From: Pseudisothecium myosuroides
Lineage: Eukaryota; Streptophyta; Bryopsida; Hypnales; Lembophyllaceae
Direction: 5' to 3'
Assembly: GCA_951799445.1 (NCBI GenBank)
Contig: OX637289.1
Span: forward strand, 8,585,321-8,649,320
Length of the DNA: 64,000 bases
The translations under genes and the position numbers were made by a program. This document shows, piece by piece, positions 1 through 11,785 of the stretch (the first letter of the stretch is position 1; each line of letters starts with the position of its first letter). The notes beneath the pieces are model-generated. The model was not told the DNA's origin. It did no database searches and saw nothing but the letters and a program-made list of their open reading frames with translations.

Positions 1-236
1 TTGGCCTCTTTGGGCTTCTCCGTGGTCTCTGTTTGGGTCCCCTCAGCTGCTGTATTAATGGCCTGCATCCTGCACTGTCTTGAAGCAGAGTTTCGAAAGA
101 CGAGAGGCGTCTTCAATAAGATATTTCCACTATTCAAGGAGGAGAGAGAGGTTACAGAAGGCTTGGTACACATGAGATGACCTTCCATCTCACCAAGAAC
201 TCCATGGACACTTCCGAGAAGACTCAATTGCTGCAT
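1..236 (-). CDS. ASL: Argininosuccinate lyase, second copy, N-terminal part only (runs off the left edge)
   Basis: Read on the minus strand, this is an open frame starting at an ATG (234-236) that matches, almost base for base, the first ~78 codons of the complete lyase gene at 42066. It begins [12 protein letters not shown], has a Ser/Leu-rich stretch typical of a plastid transit peptide, and leaves the window at the Lys-Glu-Ala-Lys region just before the conserved WGGRF motif. The enzyme cleaves argininosuccinate to arginine and fumarate in the plastid. The first exon has no stop or frameshift, so nothing here suggests a pseudogene, but catalytic exons lie outside the window. Coding differences from the other copy are few while the leader has drifted more, which fits a retained paralogue. 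Start chosen because both copies share it and its upstream context. Confidence 0.85.
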   Translation of the reverse strand, partial: MQQLSLLGSVHGVLGEMEGHLMCTKPSVTSLSSLNSGNILLKTPLVFRNSASRQCRMQAINTAAEGTQTETTEKPKEA

Positions 237-447
237 TTAAAACTACTCTGTGCCACTGATATCGGATCCTAATGTTCCGATGAGGCGTTGGTGAACAAGG
301 TCAAAATTTTGGCCAAATTACTTGGCCTTTCGTAAAACCCTCCTAAAACTTCGCCAAAACCTGTACCACAGAAGACAGAAAATCCTGATACACTTCAATC
401 GCCATACCAGCTCGAAATCATAATTTTGACTCTAAACCCTCTACTGT

Positions 448-460
448 AAACCCTAAACCC
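448..460 (-). promoter_or_regulatory. Double telo-box in the ASL leader intron (left copy)
   Basis: AAACCCTAAACCC lies in the leader-intron equivalent of the ASL copy and is conserved at 41920-41932 in the other copy. Telo-boxes (AAACCCTAA) are known plant promoter and leader elements of housekeeping genes. Activity here is inferred. Confidence 0.45.
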
Positions 461-815
461 TGAAGCGTGCTCAAATTAGAGAATACCAAACACCTCTAAC
501 CTCACATTCATTTCTAAAATCTGCAACCCTAAATTATGAGCAATTACGTCTATCACAAACCGAAATTACAAGGACAACAAAACCATAAAAACGCAAGAAG
601 AACAAACGCTATCATAACTGAAAATTGCAAGGAGAATCGTAAAACCACAACAACATCACAAAGAAAGACAAGCATTGAGTCCTACAAGAGAGAAAAGAAC
701 AAGAAATCCACAATTCAGAAACAAGAACAGAGGGTATTGCGAACCAAGCCAACCGGCGAATTGAATTGAAGTACTAAAATTGCTGAAGTTGATGAAACAA
801 AGGATCGTTGGAATC

Positions 816-837
816 CTGCTGCTGCTGCTGCTGCTGC
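816..837. repeat. (CTG)n microsatellite, about 7 units
   Basis: A pure CTG run inside the leader region of the left ASL copy. The corresponding part of the other copy lacks the expansion. Confidence 0.9.
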
Positions 838-1165
838 AAGGAAGCGAAGCGAAGGTGCAATGAACGTCGTTTTGTGCTCTAGAATGAAATGAGAGGAAGC
901 CAAGGTCTACTTGAGGGAGAGGAGCAAGCGAGCGGTGCGGGCAAAGAATGCGAGGTGAAAGAAATGAAGCAAGCTCATAAGCTTAAGTTAGCGACGGTGA
1001 GCTTGCCAGAATGGAGAGCAAGCGTAGCGGCGGGCTGGGGGCGTAGCGACGAGCTGCCGCTTCTCCATGCCACGCTAATGCTCATCCATTCGGGCGGGGG
1101 GCATCTAACCCCTAGTAAGCTGAAGTACCGATACTTGAGTTCCGCTGTTTGTTTGTTTTGTTTGT

Positions 1166-1622
1166 TTTGTTTGTTACGGTGAGATCTCCCAGATTGTGAG
1201 TTCTCCGGTTGCGTGCTTGGTACCGTTGGAAAGCTCTCAGCAAGGAGGGGTGCAAGCGCTGTCTTTGGTGGTGTTTGGAGCTACGGTGAGAAAGTTATTG
1301 GATTTCGAAGTTTTTGTGACTTAGGTAATGGATAGAAAATTACTTTTACTTTTATTTTGGTTGTGGCAATGGCACAGGACACACTAGTTACTTTCAATAA
1401 TGACGAGTGTGCCTTGTGCCAATGTCACAATCAAAATAAAAGTAAAAGTAATTTTCTAATTTTTTAATTAAAATATAACTCAAAAATTCATAACTTTTAC
1501 ATTGTGAGTCAGAACACCACGAAACAAAGCCCGTACACCCCTCCTCACCAAGGACTTTCTGACAATACCATGCACATGACCAGGGGGTGCACGGTCTAGG
1601 AGATTTTAACGCAACAAACAAC
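1166..1622. mobile_element. Foldback (hairpin) MITE-like element, about 457 bp
   Basis: The two halves are inverted copies. The ends match as TTGTTTGTTACGGTGAGATC against reversed TTGTTTGTTGCGTTAAAATC. Inner arms 1332-1382 and 1404-1460 pair closely around AGAAAATTACTTTTACTTTT, with a loop near 1383-1403. There is no coding capacity. It lies just outside the promoter of the left ASL copy. Superfamily unknown. Confidence 0.75.
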
Positions 1623-2261
1623 CTAATTTAAGGTAAGGATTTATAATAAATAATTCACATTTCTTCAAGGTATGCACACCTATAATTGTAAACAATTGCA
1701 AATGAGTATTGTTATTGTTATTAAACATAAACACATAAACATGAATTGTTCTTAATGGATCTTATTGGTAATTGAAAGAAGGTTTCAATGCACATTAGCA
1801 TGTATTATTTGGACATTGCATAATAAAATTATGAATTTTCAAAATTTACTGTGGATAATATACAATAATAGGCTCTCATAAACTCTTTTGTTTTAGTTGT
1901 GTACATATTACATAATAAATATCTAGTTTGCATGACGCTTTTTGGTCCATATGTAGCAAAAATTGTAAGTGTTGTATTTTAGATTGTAATGATTACATGT
2001 GTACATATCTTATATTATTGATTCATGTAAGATTACAAATCTATTATTATCTTTTTTTCAATTGTGTCCCCTATCTAAACTTGTTCAATATTTCAATCCA
2101 AAATTTTGGAAAAGGTGTCGGGAGGGAACACATTTAGGAAAGGATCCATAATGGGTATACTCACCTTTAGTTTGAGCTTTCTTTATTCTTTCTATTAAAA
2201 TTTACTCTAAGTTTGCTTTTTTAATTTGACTATTTGGAAGACAATGATATTACATGTCAAA
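1623..2261. other. AT-rich intergenic spacer, nothing recognised
   Basis: No gene, RNA or clear repeat is visible. Short open frames here have no coding character. Confidence 0.6.
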
Positions 2262-3866
2262 CAATGTGACAGTGGGGTCCCAATCAAAATGGGGTTTTCA
2301 AAATCGTAGTGAAGGAAATTTCAATGCTACCAACTTTGACAACCTCCCGAGGGCTCAAAAATTGATCTTTGACTATGAAATTTTTACCGTAGCATCATCT
2401 TTAAGTTAATTATATGTGTAACAAATTTCAAGGCCAAATGATTTATACAAAAAAAAGATATTCGAAATCTCCTAACATGTATAGCCGTGAATTTTTTTTC
2501 ACTACTGCCAATTTTGACACCCTCCTAAGGACTGCAATTATTTTTTTTGTCTATGAAATTTTTGGCATAGGACCATCTATATGTTAATTTCATGTATGAA
2601 AAATTTCAAGTCCAAAAGACCCCCACAAAAATAGATATTCAAAATCTCCCAACATGTGTAGTTGTGAGAAATAATTTCACTACTACCAACTTTGACATTA
2701 TCTCAAGGGTTGAAAAATTGTTTATTTACCATGAAATTTTTACGATGAAATAATCTCTATGTCAATAACATGTGTGCCAAATTTCAAATTCAAAAGAATC
2801 ATACAAAAAAATATATACTAATTCTACCAACACGTGTAGTTGTGAGAACGATTTTTTCAACCCTTGGGATAGTGTCATTTTTTGGATAAAATTTCACACG
2901 GATGTAGAAAGTCATTCTCACAACTACACATGTTGGTAGATTTGAAATATCTTTTTTTTGGTAAATATTTTGACCTTGAAATTTGGCATACATTTTATCA
3001 ATATAGAGATGATCTCATGCCAAAAATTTCATGGTAAAATGTTTTTTTTCCAGCCCTTGGGATAGTGTCAAAGTTGGTAGTAGTGAAATTTTTCTCACAG
3101 CTGTACACATTGGTAGAACTAGAATATATGTTTTTATATGATTCTTTTGAATTTGAAATTTGGCACACATGTTATTGGAGTAGAGATTATTACATCATAA
3201 AAATTTCATGGTAAATAAACAATTTTTCAACCCTTGAGATAATGTCAAAGTTGGTAGTAGTGAAATTGTTTCTCACAACTACACATGTTGGAGATTTTGA
3301 ATATCTATTTTTTTGTATAATTCTTTTGAATTTGAAATTTGGCACACATGTTATTGACATAGAGATTATTTCATCATAAAAATTTCATGGTAAATAAACA
3401 ATTTTTCAACCCTTGAGATAATGTCAAAGTTGGTAGTAGTGAAATTATTTCTCACAACTACACATGTTGGGAGATTTTGAATATCTATTTTTGTGGGGGT
3501 CTTTTGGACTTGAAATTTTTCACACATGCAATCAACATATAGATGGTCCTATGCCAAAAATTTCATAGAAAAAAAAAATAATTGCAGTCCTTAGGAGGGT
3601 GTCAAAATTGGCAGTAGTGAAAAAAAATTCACGGCTACACATGTTGGGAGATTTCGAATATCTTTTTTTTGTATAAATCATTTGGCCTTGAAATTTGTTA
3701 CACATATAATTAACTTAAAGATGATGCTACGGTAAAAATTTCATAGTCAAAGATCAATTTTTGAGCCCTCGGGAGGCTGTCAAATTTGGCAACATTGAAA
3801 TTTCCTTCACTGCGATTTTGAAAGCGCCATTTTGATTGGGACCCCACTATACCCCGCATTGTACAT
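2262..3866. repeat. Long inverted repeat, about 1.6 kb, with internal tandem units
   Basis: The left arm from 2272 (GTGGGGTCCCAATCAAAATG) reappears inverted, ending at 3847 (ATTGGGACCCCAC). Matching continues inward through several blocks: a CATCATCTTTAAG block, a CTCCTAAGGACTGCAATTAT block and a CTCAAGGGTTGAAAAATTG block. The centre is near 2865-2915. The right arm is longer because a unit of about 170-180 bp (ending in CTCACAACTACACATGTTGG) is repeated in tandem between about 3090 and 3480. No protein coding was seen. A transcript would fold into a very long, imperfect hairpin. Confidence 0.85.
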
Positions 3867-4918
3867 ATGCAACAAATGTGCTAGTAGAAATGATAATGTT
3901 GCAAGTGTACAAGAAATTCCAAGATGTCATTGAAGAAAGTGTTAGACTAAATGAGGAGGGTGTCGGTAGTATGCAATTTTTTACACTTCCTCAATATATA
4001 TACTAATCAGATGAAGTTCACTCTTTACATTAGAAGATATTTGAGGGCTGCAAAGGGCCGCTTCAGACTGTTCCCGCAATTGGGAATTAGTGTTTTTTTT
4101 TCATTTTTAATGAAGTGCCATAGTGGCGATATTGAATGTTATAGTGGTGCTCCAAATTTCAACATTCATCCACATGTTGGATAGAAAATATCATATAAGC
4201 ACATATCACATATAAATAATTCAATTTTCATCCAGAATCTGGCGATTTCATCCAAGTTTTTTTTTTATTTGAAGTTTTCTGGCAATTTTTCACCTTTTTA
4301 GTACCATTTTTTTCTATAGGCGTGGTGCTAGGCCATAAAATTTGGTGCAATTTTGCACCAAATCGACGAAAAAAAAAAACACTGCTAGGAACAGTCAGAA
4401 TATTAAAATAATTAAAAAATAAAATAAAAATGAAAAATATTTAAAATACTATTAAAAAATTGAAAAAATAAAAATAAATAAAAAAATTGAAAAAAAAATT
4501 TTAGAAAATTTTTTTTTTAATTATTTTTTGACGAGGCACTCTCGTGGCCACGTCAGATTACTATTCCCAGGGCGTTCTCAGGGCGTTCCCAGGGCCTAAT
4601 AACTCACAGTCTCTTGTTGCCCCCGAATTTCTTCTAATGCAATATTCATCATTCATTGGATGGATGGTTGAATGTTTAGGGTTATGATAAGGGTGTTCTT
4701 TTCAACCCTGTCATTTGAAAATATGTTTAATTTTTATCCTTTACTTTTTGGAGGGCGTTATGACTAAAACAACAAATGAAGCTATGACTAAAACAACAAA
4801 TGAAGCTATGACTTGACTATTATGACTTTTGCAATGTTACCTTTATAGTTTTGGCTATACCCATAATGCATCATCAACTTAGTTCCATGACCACTACAAC
4901 TCTTACCTCATGTTTTGT
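3867..4918. other. AT-rich spacer with a short palindrome and a small tandem repeat
   Basis: Contains a perfect 11-bp-arm hairpin at 4340-4363 (ATTTGGTGCAA / TTGCACCAAAT), an A/T homopolymer tract at 4400-4530, and two copies of a 24-bp unit at 4760-4807. No gene recognised. Confidence 0.7.
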
Positions 4919-5494
4919 TTAACCTCTAAAGGACCAGAGGGGTGTCCAGATTTCCAAAATTGCAAAGATCTATTATAAAATGCAACTTAGAAGAATATTT
5001 TAATGATGAATTTCAAACAATAGTTGTAAAATGCTATTTATAGATCACATCCATACGGTTAGATCAACAAAAACACATACCAATATTTTTCAATAAAATT
5101 TGAAGCCAGAAATTGGAAATTCCTTCTAAAATCAATTGTAGATTGAATATTTATGATTTTTAAAATACTTTTTTTCCTATAAGTTTAAAATATTGAGTTC
5201 TACTTATAGTGATTTTTGAAGATTTTTATTTGAATTTTTGATTCAAGTCATTTTTGAAGGGTCATTTTTTGAACTTAAAAAGTTATTTTTTGAGGTTAGA
5301 CCTCCCGATACCTTTTTAATTATAAAATATTTGCAAAGCAAAATCTTAATAATCTGAATCGTACAAATGTTAAAGAACTAATATAAGAACCTTGGATAAA
5401 ATTGCCGGATGAAAAAATGCATTTCGGTGAGTTTGGGACGTGTTTCCGTTCATTCATTGTTCAAAATCTGCACTCATGGTCCTTTAGGGGTTAA
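4919..5494. mobile_element. TTAA-bounded element, short subfamily (576 bp)
   Basis: Begins TTAACCTCTAAAGGACC and ends GGTCCTTTAGGGGTTAA, giving terminal inverted repeats with TTAA at both boundaries. The interior is AT-rich and does not resemble the 0.93 kb subfamily. Probably a non-autonomous DNA element. Confidence 0.75.
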
Positions 5495-5885
5495 GTTTGT
5501 TGTTCCACTTCATACCTCTTCTCCACATGAAGGTGACCTATTCCGAGGACCACTCTTTCCGAGTTCGTACATCCTTGTAAGGGGTTAATTTTGCTACTAA
5601 GGTCTCTTGATTTAGAAAGAGGGCTTCTAAATTTTCAATGTTCAATGGGTGTCACTGGTAGGGCAGAGAGCTACAAAGACCTAGTTGATTTATATTATTA
5701 AATTTATATGTATTTTACATTGTTAAATTTTATTAATTTTAAATTCAAACTGGAATGACATAGTCTATTTAACTAAACTATTATTATTTAACATACTATG
5801 AAAATTACAAATGGTCCTAAGAAAAATGAAAAAACTATTCTAATAATGTAAATGGAAGGTCGTAAGGACTGGCAAGAAGTATATA

Positions 5886-6817
5886 TTAACCCCTAAAGGA
5901 CCATTGCCCCTACGGGGGACAAATGCGTTTTCGGGCAGGTACCTACGGGCTGAAATTTTCTCCTGATTTTCTGAAACTTTTTGTGAACATGAAAAATTGA
6001 GAGAGGTACGTGGCAGAAAAAAAAAATTGAAATCGGACCTTTGAGCGAGAAGTTATGCCATTTCTTGGAATGCGTGGCGACGGGGGGGCAGCAAAAAAAA
6101 TTTGCAAAATTTTGAATTTTTTTTTTAAATATTTTTTTTCTTATAGATTATATTTTTGTCTATCTGGAAAGCTTTGATTCATTTCATTTGACTTTGTTAT
6201 GAGGAAGTTATGGACATTCTTGTTTTTCGGGCAGTTCAAGCATCTTCTTGAAAAAAATAACTTTAGGATTCATTTCTGAATGCAATTTTTCAAATTTTTC
6301 AATTTTTATTTTTTTGCATGGTCTGATTTACTTGTTAGAACAATCTCACCATTGGGATTAGTGCATTTTAATTCCATTTAAAATATATGAATATTTTAGA
6401 TTTTCCTTCTATCTCGTACCTACATCTACTTAACAATTTTTTTAAGAATGATAATTAAGTTTTTTTTTAAGTTTTTTTTTTTCCCTAGACTCTCAACTCA
6501 ATTCTCCACTACAAGCATTAAAAGCTCAAAATGCTGTAGTGCAAAAATTTTAAGTTAAAAATGTTCAAAGTCAAAAAATCCAGTCCCGCAATGTGCTGAA
6601 AAACTTGTTTTTTCCACTTTAAACGCAGATATCTTGCAATTTGTGCGGTCAAAATTTCTGAAATTTTTTCCACACTTTTTTATACTAGTTAGGTGTAAGA
6701 TCCTACGGTTAGATGTGAAAAAAAAACAATTCAATTTTTTTTTAACTGTTTGCTACAGAAATGGCAGTTTTCAGTGTTTTTTGGCAGAAAAAAGGCCTCG
6801 GTCCTTTAGGGGGTTAA
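5886..6817 (+). mobile_element. TTAA-bounded element, main subfamily (932 bp)
   Basis: Starts TTAACCCCTAAAGGACC and ends GGTCCTTTAGGGGGTTAA. The left ('A') end continues into a CTACGGGGGACAAATGCG segment and the right ('B') end carries a GAAATGGCAGTTTTCAGTG segment. The same ends recur in the copies at 19988, 51126 and 54360, and in diverged form at 9688. Strand here means A end first. A short open frame (6634-6840, 68 codons) lies at the B end. No transposase is visible. Confidence 0.85.
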
Positions 6818-9687
6818 TTGAAAACAAATTAAGGAAATAAATTAAAAATAGCAATAGCAATGCTGAGAATGTTTTAGTAAATAGTTTATAGTCTATAGTT
6901 TTGTTTTTCCTTCTAATTATGAAAAACAAACTTCAAGGAAAAACTCAAAATATTATTCTTGTACAAAAAAGCCTTAAATGATTACAAAATGAAACCTATC
7001 ATAACTTAATTATATTGTACTTCATCAACTGCGTAGTTGATGGATGTTGAAAATTCAACCAAAAAATATTATAAAAAATTTATTCATATAGTAAAAAGCA
7101 TGTCACTTCAGTATTGTCCAAGAAGAAGTATTATAATTGCAAATGGTCTTCTTTCTCATTTATATTCTTCATATTACATACATTAATTCAATGTATTGCT
7201 TTATTTTCATACTATCTCAAATAGTATAATTGTCATCCAATTCCCATCCAACTTTCATCTTCTTCCATAATCTACATTTACCAAAAATTTGTCAAAATAT
7301 TCACACTAATAATACCACATTTATTCAACCAATTCAATCAAAAACAGTGCAAAGTGGTCTATTTGCACTATTCATCTTCTCATAATAATTGACTTTTAAC
7401 TTTTTTTTAGTAAATAAAATACCTTTTTCAGTAAGAATTGCACTCTACAAAGACACTTTACTACCATAAACCATTCAAAAACTAAAAGGACAAAATGTGT
7501 CTTCTTCAAATTTTCAATGGCAAATTTTGAGTAGGGTGAAATAAATCTTAATATTTTGTAAAGTAGAATCTTATAGAGTAACAAGTTGGCATACTTGTCC
7601 CAATCATCAAAATTTCAATGTCAGAAGTATTTGCCAATTTATTTAGCAAATGTATTCTAATAGAAAAAGCAAGTAAATATAATATTTTTACAATAAAAAG
7701 AATAAAAGGGATAGAAAAAAATATTTTCTTAAACATTTTTAGTCTTTACTATATACAAACAAACAAAATTTGGAGATTTTTTTTAAACTTGTATTTTCAC
7801 CAATTTTAGAAATACAAAGTTCAATCCATGGTGATTAAGAACACAAAATAATTAGAAAATTTGAATTTTTTTGAAGATGTTCCAAACAATATGCTAATAA
7901 TATTAATTTTTAAATTTCAAAAATTGGTGTATACATAAATTTTTTGGAATTTTGTAGGATCTAATTTGTTTAGTTTTGGCTTTCTATTCCTTTTGTTTGA
8001 AAATGTGTACAAAAATGAGAGAGTTTTTCACATCTCATTTTTAATATTGAAAAATACTAAATTTGACTTAGATTCCAATATAGTTTTTTTGAGGGGGTAC
8101 AAAAGCATTATTCATCTTCTTATAATTTTTCTTCTCTAAAAGCTGCAAATTTTGCCATAAAGTTGATCATCCAAAATTGTTATAATCTAAAAATCTCAAC
8201 AGTCAATATTTTCCACAGTTAATTCCATTCATACTAGACAAAGTAGTCTTTACTTTTGTATGGTTAAAATTAAGAATTTCAAGCACATCCATGTGCCAAA
8301 AAAATACCAAAGTGGGAAAATTCTTTGAAAACCTCCATTATCAAAAAGTTGATAGACCTTGAGGGATCAAAGAATAATTTTATAAAATATTATAGAATAA
8401 TTGAAGATGAGCCAAAACACTTGTACTTCATTAATCTATATGAGTTGTAAGTTGCCCTCAACCTTTAAAGTATGAACAATCTTAATCAACACTTAATTGC
8501 AGTTATGTAAAAATTGTCTAGAATTTGGTTGAAAGGAATAACTTGTGTTTTGGTAAAAAGACCAAATGGCATGATGAAGTAGAAGTAGAAGATAAAGGTT
8601 TTGAAAAATTTGGGATAAAAAGAGAGACATTCCCTTCCAAAGTTCATATGACCACTAATAATTAATAGTAAAAGCACCCATTGACCCATAAGAATCATGT
8701 AAAACATATTTCTTGAAAAGAATACAACTTACATTGAGTACATAACATAGTGAATTCATATAATGACACTCAACCAATGACTTCCACAATAAATAGTTTA
8801 CCATGACTTCTTTCACCATTCATGCTCACATTTTAGGTGTTGAAATTTAGGGTACAACCAATAATAGGGTGAGTCACTATAGGGCCAAAACCTTTAGGGA
8901 GTTGGGCGAGGAATGTACTTTATCCCAAAGACTAAGTACAAAGCTGTCAACAACCTCACTAAAGAGAGTGACATGGAAAGTGAAGTGCTTGCTACAGTAT
9001 GTACTAACCTCAAGTTTAGAGATAGAGCTTGTGGCAACTCCCTCTAATAAGCATTCATAAATTACAATAGTGTCCACCTTTATAGACCAATGTCATACAA
9101 AATAAGGAAATTTTTGTACTGCTTGTGTACTTTTGAAGAATGCACATTATATTCAAAGTAAAAACTTACCCCTTTCTTGTGATTAAATAGTCTTCATAAT
9201 CTCAAATGACAAAACCATTTACATTAATTTTCCTGTAGTAAGTTGGCATGTAGAAATATTTATCTTTACAAGAAACAAAAAAAAACTTGTCATAGGAAAC
9301 TACATAGGCCTAAAAAGAAAAATCATCTATGCAAGGTTCCTTTTCTCCCCCTCAATGTTAGATAGAATTTCAATATTTGTGGATCAACTTAGAGAAGTTG
9401 GAAAAATTTACTCACTAGTTACTGAAGAGTCATTTCTCCAATCACACCATTTTTTCCTAACAATACAAAAATTGATTTGGGTATGAAAATTGGAATAAAG
9501 AAATGAATACTCATAAAGTCTCTTCTAGTAGTAAAGGGTTAGACTATCTTAGATTTTGTTGGCACGTGAAAGAAAATTTAGATACTTTTAAACCTTTAAA
9601 ACTTGAATCCTTTGGTAAAATTTTGTACAATTTCACTTATATCATAATGCAAATATATAATTTATTTCAAATTCAAGAAATTAGTCA
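6818..9687. other. 2.9 kb AT-rich intergenic DNA, nothing recognised
   Basis: Read in both directions without finding a gene, RNA or clear terminal repeat. The overlapping 63- and 66-codon frames at 8869-9077 are the least AT-rich part but match nothing I know. Confidence 0.6.
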
Positions 9688-10618
9688 TTAACCCCTAAAG
9701 TTTGAAGGCCTTTTTTTCATCAAATGCCACTCAAAATTATCACTGTCTTCTATTGCAAACTACAAAAAACTTTAGAAATTATTTTTTTCACATATCTAAC
9801 CATAGCATCTTTCATTAGACTAGTATAAAAATGTGTAGAAGAAATTTCAAACACTTTGACCATAGATGTGGATTGCAAGAAATTTGTATTTGAAATGAAG
9901 AAAACCGTATTTTTGCACCTTGCTTGCCTAGAATTTAAGGCTTGGAATCTTCTTAGCTTAAATTTTTTGCACTACTAACACATGTTGAATTAAAAGAAAA
10001 CTATGTTGAAGAATTGAATTGAAAGTCTAGGAAAAAAATTACAAAAAACATTGGGTTTTCATTCTTTAAACAATTGTTGAATAGAAGTAGGTCCAAGGTT
10101 GAATGCAAAACTAAATTGTTAATAATTCTAAAATAAAATTGAAACACAATAATTCCAGTAGTTAAATTGTTCAAGCAAGCAAACTTGATCCTATCAAACA
10201 GTTTTTTTTTTTTTAAAGTAAAAATTGCATTAAAAAATGAATCTTATAAGTTATTTTTTCAAGAAGATGCTTAGATTGCCTAAAAAACAAGATTATCAAG
10301 AACTTTTTCATCACTTGTTCAAAAGAATGAATCAAATGTTTTCATGTATGAGACAAAAATATTTTCTATGAAAAACAAACTCTTGAAATTTTATTTATAA
10401 TTTTCTTAGTGCTACCCAACAAACCTTGTTTTGGGCTTAGGATGGTATATCTCTTGCTTTTGAACACCCATTAAAATAAAAATTATATTCCCATAAAGCT
10501 GATGTGTTTTATTATCTTCAGAAAAAGTTTCAAAAAATCACAATGAAAATTGAGATTGTAAGAGCCTATCCGAAATTCATTTTGTTCCTCAAGGGGACAG
10601 TGGGACTTCAGGGATTAA
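9688..10618 (-). mobile_element. TTAA-bounded element, degenerate main-subfamily copy (931 bp)
   Basis: Begins TTAACCCCTAAAGTTTGAAG with the B-end signature (AAAATTATCACTGTCTTC where other copies read AAAACTGCCATTTC). It ends in a decayed A end, GGGACTTCAGGGATTAA. Length and internal order match the main subfamily in reverse orientation, but both termini have drifted, so it looks like an old insertion. Confidence 0.7.
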
Positions 10619-11785
10619 AGAAAATTTATCTTTTAAGAATTTAGATATTATGTTGGATGAATGAGAAGTTATTTGAACAAAACATTGAATTGAAGTGCTT
10701 CCTATGCATATTGAATTGCATTAATCATATGCTTGTATCCTTGGCTAATACTTGTTTTGAATGTGGTCTTTCACAAATTTTCATAGATTCCCCATGGAAT
10801 TCAATTAAATCTTAGGAGTGCAACAATTAATTTATCATTATTAAGATAGATAGGCCTATTACAACATTGATTTGTTATTTAAGTACTTTGGAGAAGCTAT
10901 TTGTCAGCTCCCATATTTTTTAGAGATTGGAAAATTTAACAGAAGTCATTTGCAAAAAGAATGAAGACATTTCAACAATAAGTGGATTTTTTCTAATTTT
11001 TCAAAGCTAAAATGTTAAAATGTGAATAGACCCTTATTGAAGCATGGATAGATCTTTGTTGAAGTATGGATAGATCTTTGTTGAAGTATGGATAGATCTT
11101 TGTTAAAGCATAGATAGATCCTTGTTGAAGCGTGGGTAGATCATTGTTAAAGCATGGGTTGACATGTCCACTCCCCAAGTGCCATTGTGATAAAGGGTTG
11201 GTAAGCTTGTGGTAATTGGTGGGCCACGGACACAAATGGAAGGAAATGGAAGGGTCATGTAAGTGGCTGAATTGCGTGGATGGCAGTGATTGGACAATTC
11301 TACCTTACAAATGCAATAATCCAATGCAATGGTTGTCACTTGCTCACAACTCATATTTCTAACTACTTGTGGGACCATTTGGGGATTGTGTAAGAAACAC
11401 ATTTTATTGTGTTCACATGAAATTGAGCAAACAACATTGTGTACGAAAGGGTGCATTCTTGTAGCGATGTCCATAACATTGTTGCCGGGTACTGTACTGT
11501 ACATTGAAGGGAGGAATATGTAGGGGTCAGGTTTGCAACGCGGCCACAATTACCTACTGCATGCAGTACTGTAGGAAGAAGGCATCCCATGCCAAGCCCC
11601 AACGCAGATCGTAATTTCAGGATCTTGGAAGTTTATCTCCGGTTTCAAATTGGTAGAGCAGTAGAACGCTGCTGAAGGCACGTTTACTCAAGAGTCCAGT
11701 GGAAACGTTTCGCATAACACTTTTGAACAAATTCACATTATAGATTTCTAAACATAGGATTTTATGACACCACCTCTATGAACAA
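10619..11785. other. Intergenic spacer downstream of the GRAM gene
   Basis: Holds the 22-bp minisatellite at 11030-11160 and probably the 3' UTR of the gene ending at 11786. Several overlapping frames at 11103-11602 on both strands have no recognisable product. Confidence 0.5.
11030..11160. repeat. Minisatellite, 22-bp unit, 5-6 copies
   Basis: Unit close to TTTGTTGAAGTATGGATAG plus ATC, repeated head to tail with a few substitutions. The outer copies are more diverged than the inner ones. Confidence 0.85.

Larger units (their letters stand above)
237..1100 (-). promoter_or_regulatory. 5' leader, leader intron and promoter of the left ASL copy
   Basis: Reversed, this stretch aligns by eye with 41320-42065 upstream of the complete ASL gene, with many substitutions and indels. 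Shared blocks include the leader-intron acceptor (GTGGTACAG then GTTTTGG), the telo-box, a TTTTGTTGTCCTTGTAAT block and a GCGGCAGCTCGTCGC block near 1040-1060. At the leader-intron donor the other copy has CAG then GTAAGC, while this copy reads CAAGTAGAC, so splicing of the leader may differ. Similarity fades near 1100. Confidence 0.65.

Noticed and set aside
2799..2993. Coding frame at the centre of the long inverted repeat
   Set aside because: Crosses the palindrome centre and has no protein-like composition.
4919..4935. Telomere-repeat seeding by the CCCTAAA in the TTAA-element ends
   Set aside because: Only one telomere-like unit per end; the fixed TTAA boundary and symmetric ends point to a transposable element instead.
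8869..9077. Overlapping 63- and 66-codon frames on both strands
   Set aside because: No known family, no splice support, isolated in AT-rich DNA.
11103..11602. 148-codon minus-strand frame and neighbours
   Set aside because: Partly encoded by the minisatellite; no recognisable domain.
11640..11720. tRNA-like D arm (TTGGTAGAGCAGTAGAACGC)
   Set aside because: No T arm with GGTTCRANNCC and no pairing acceptor stem follows.
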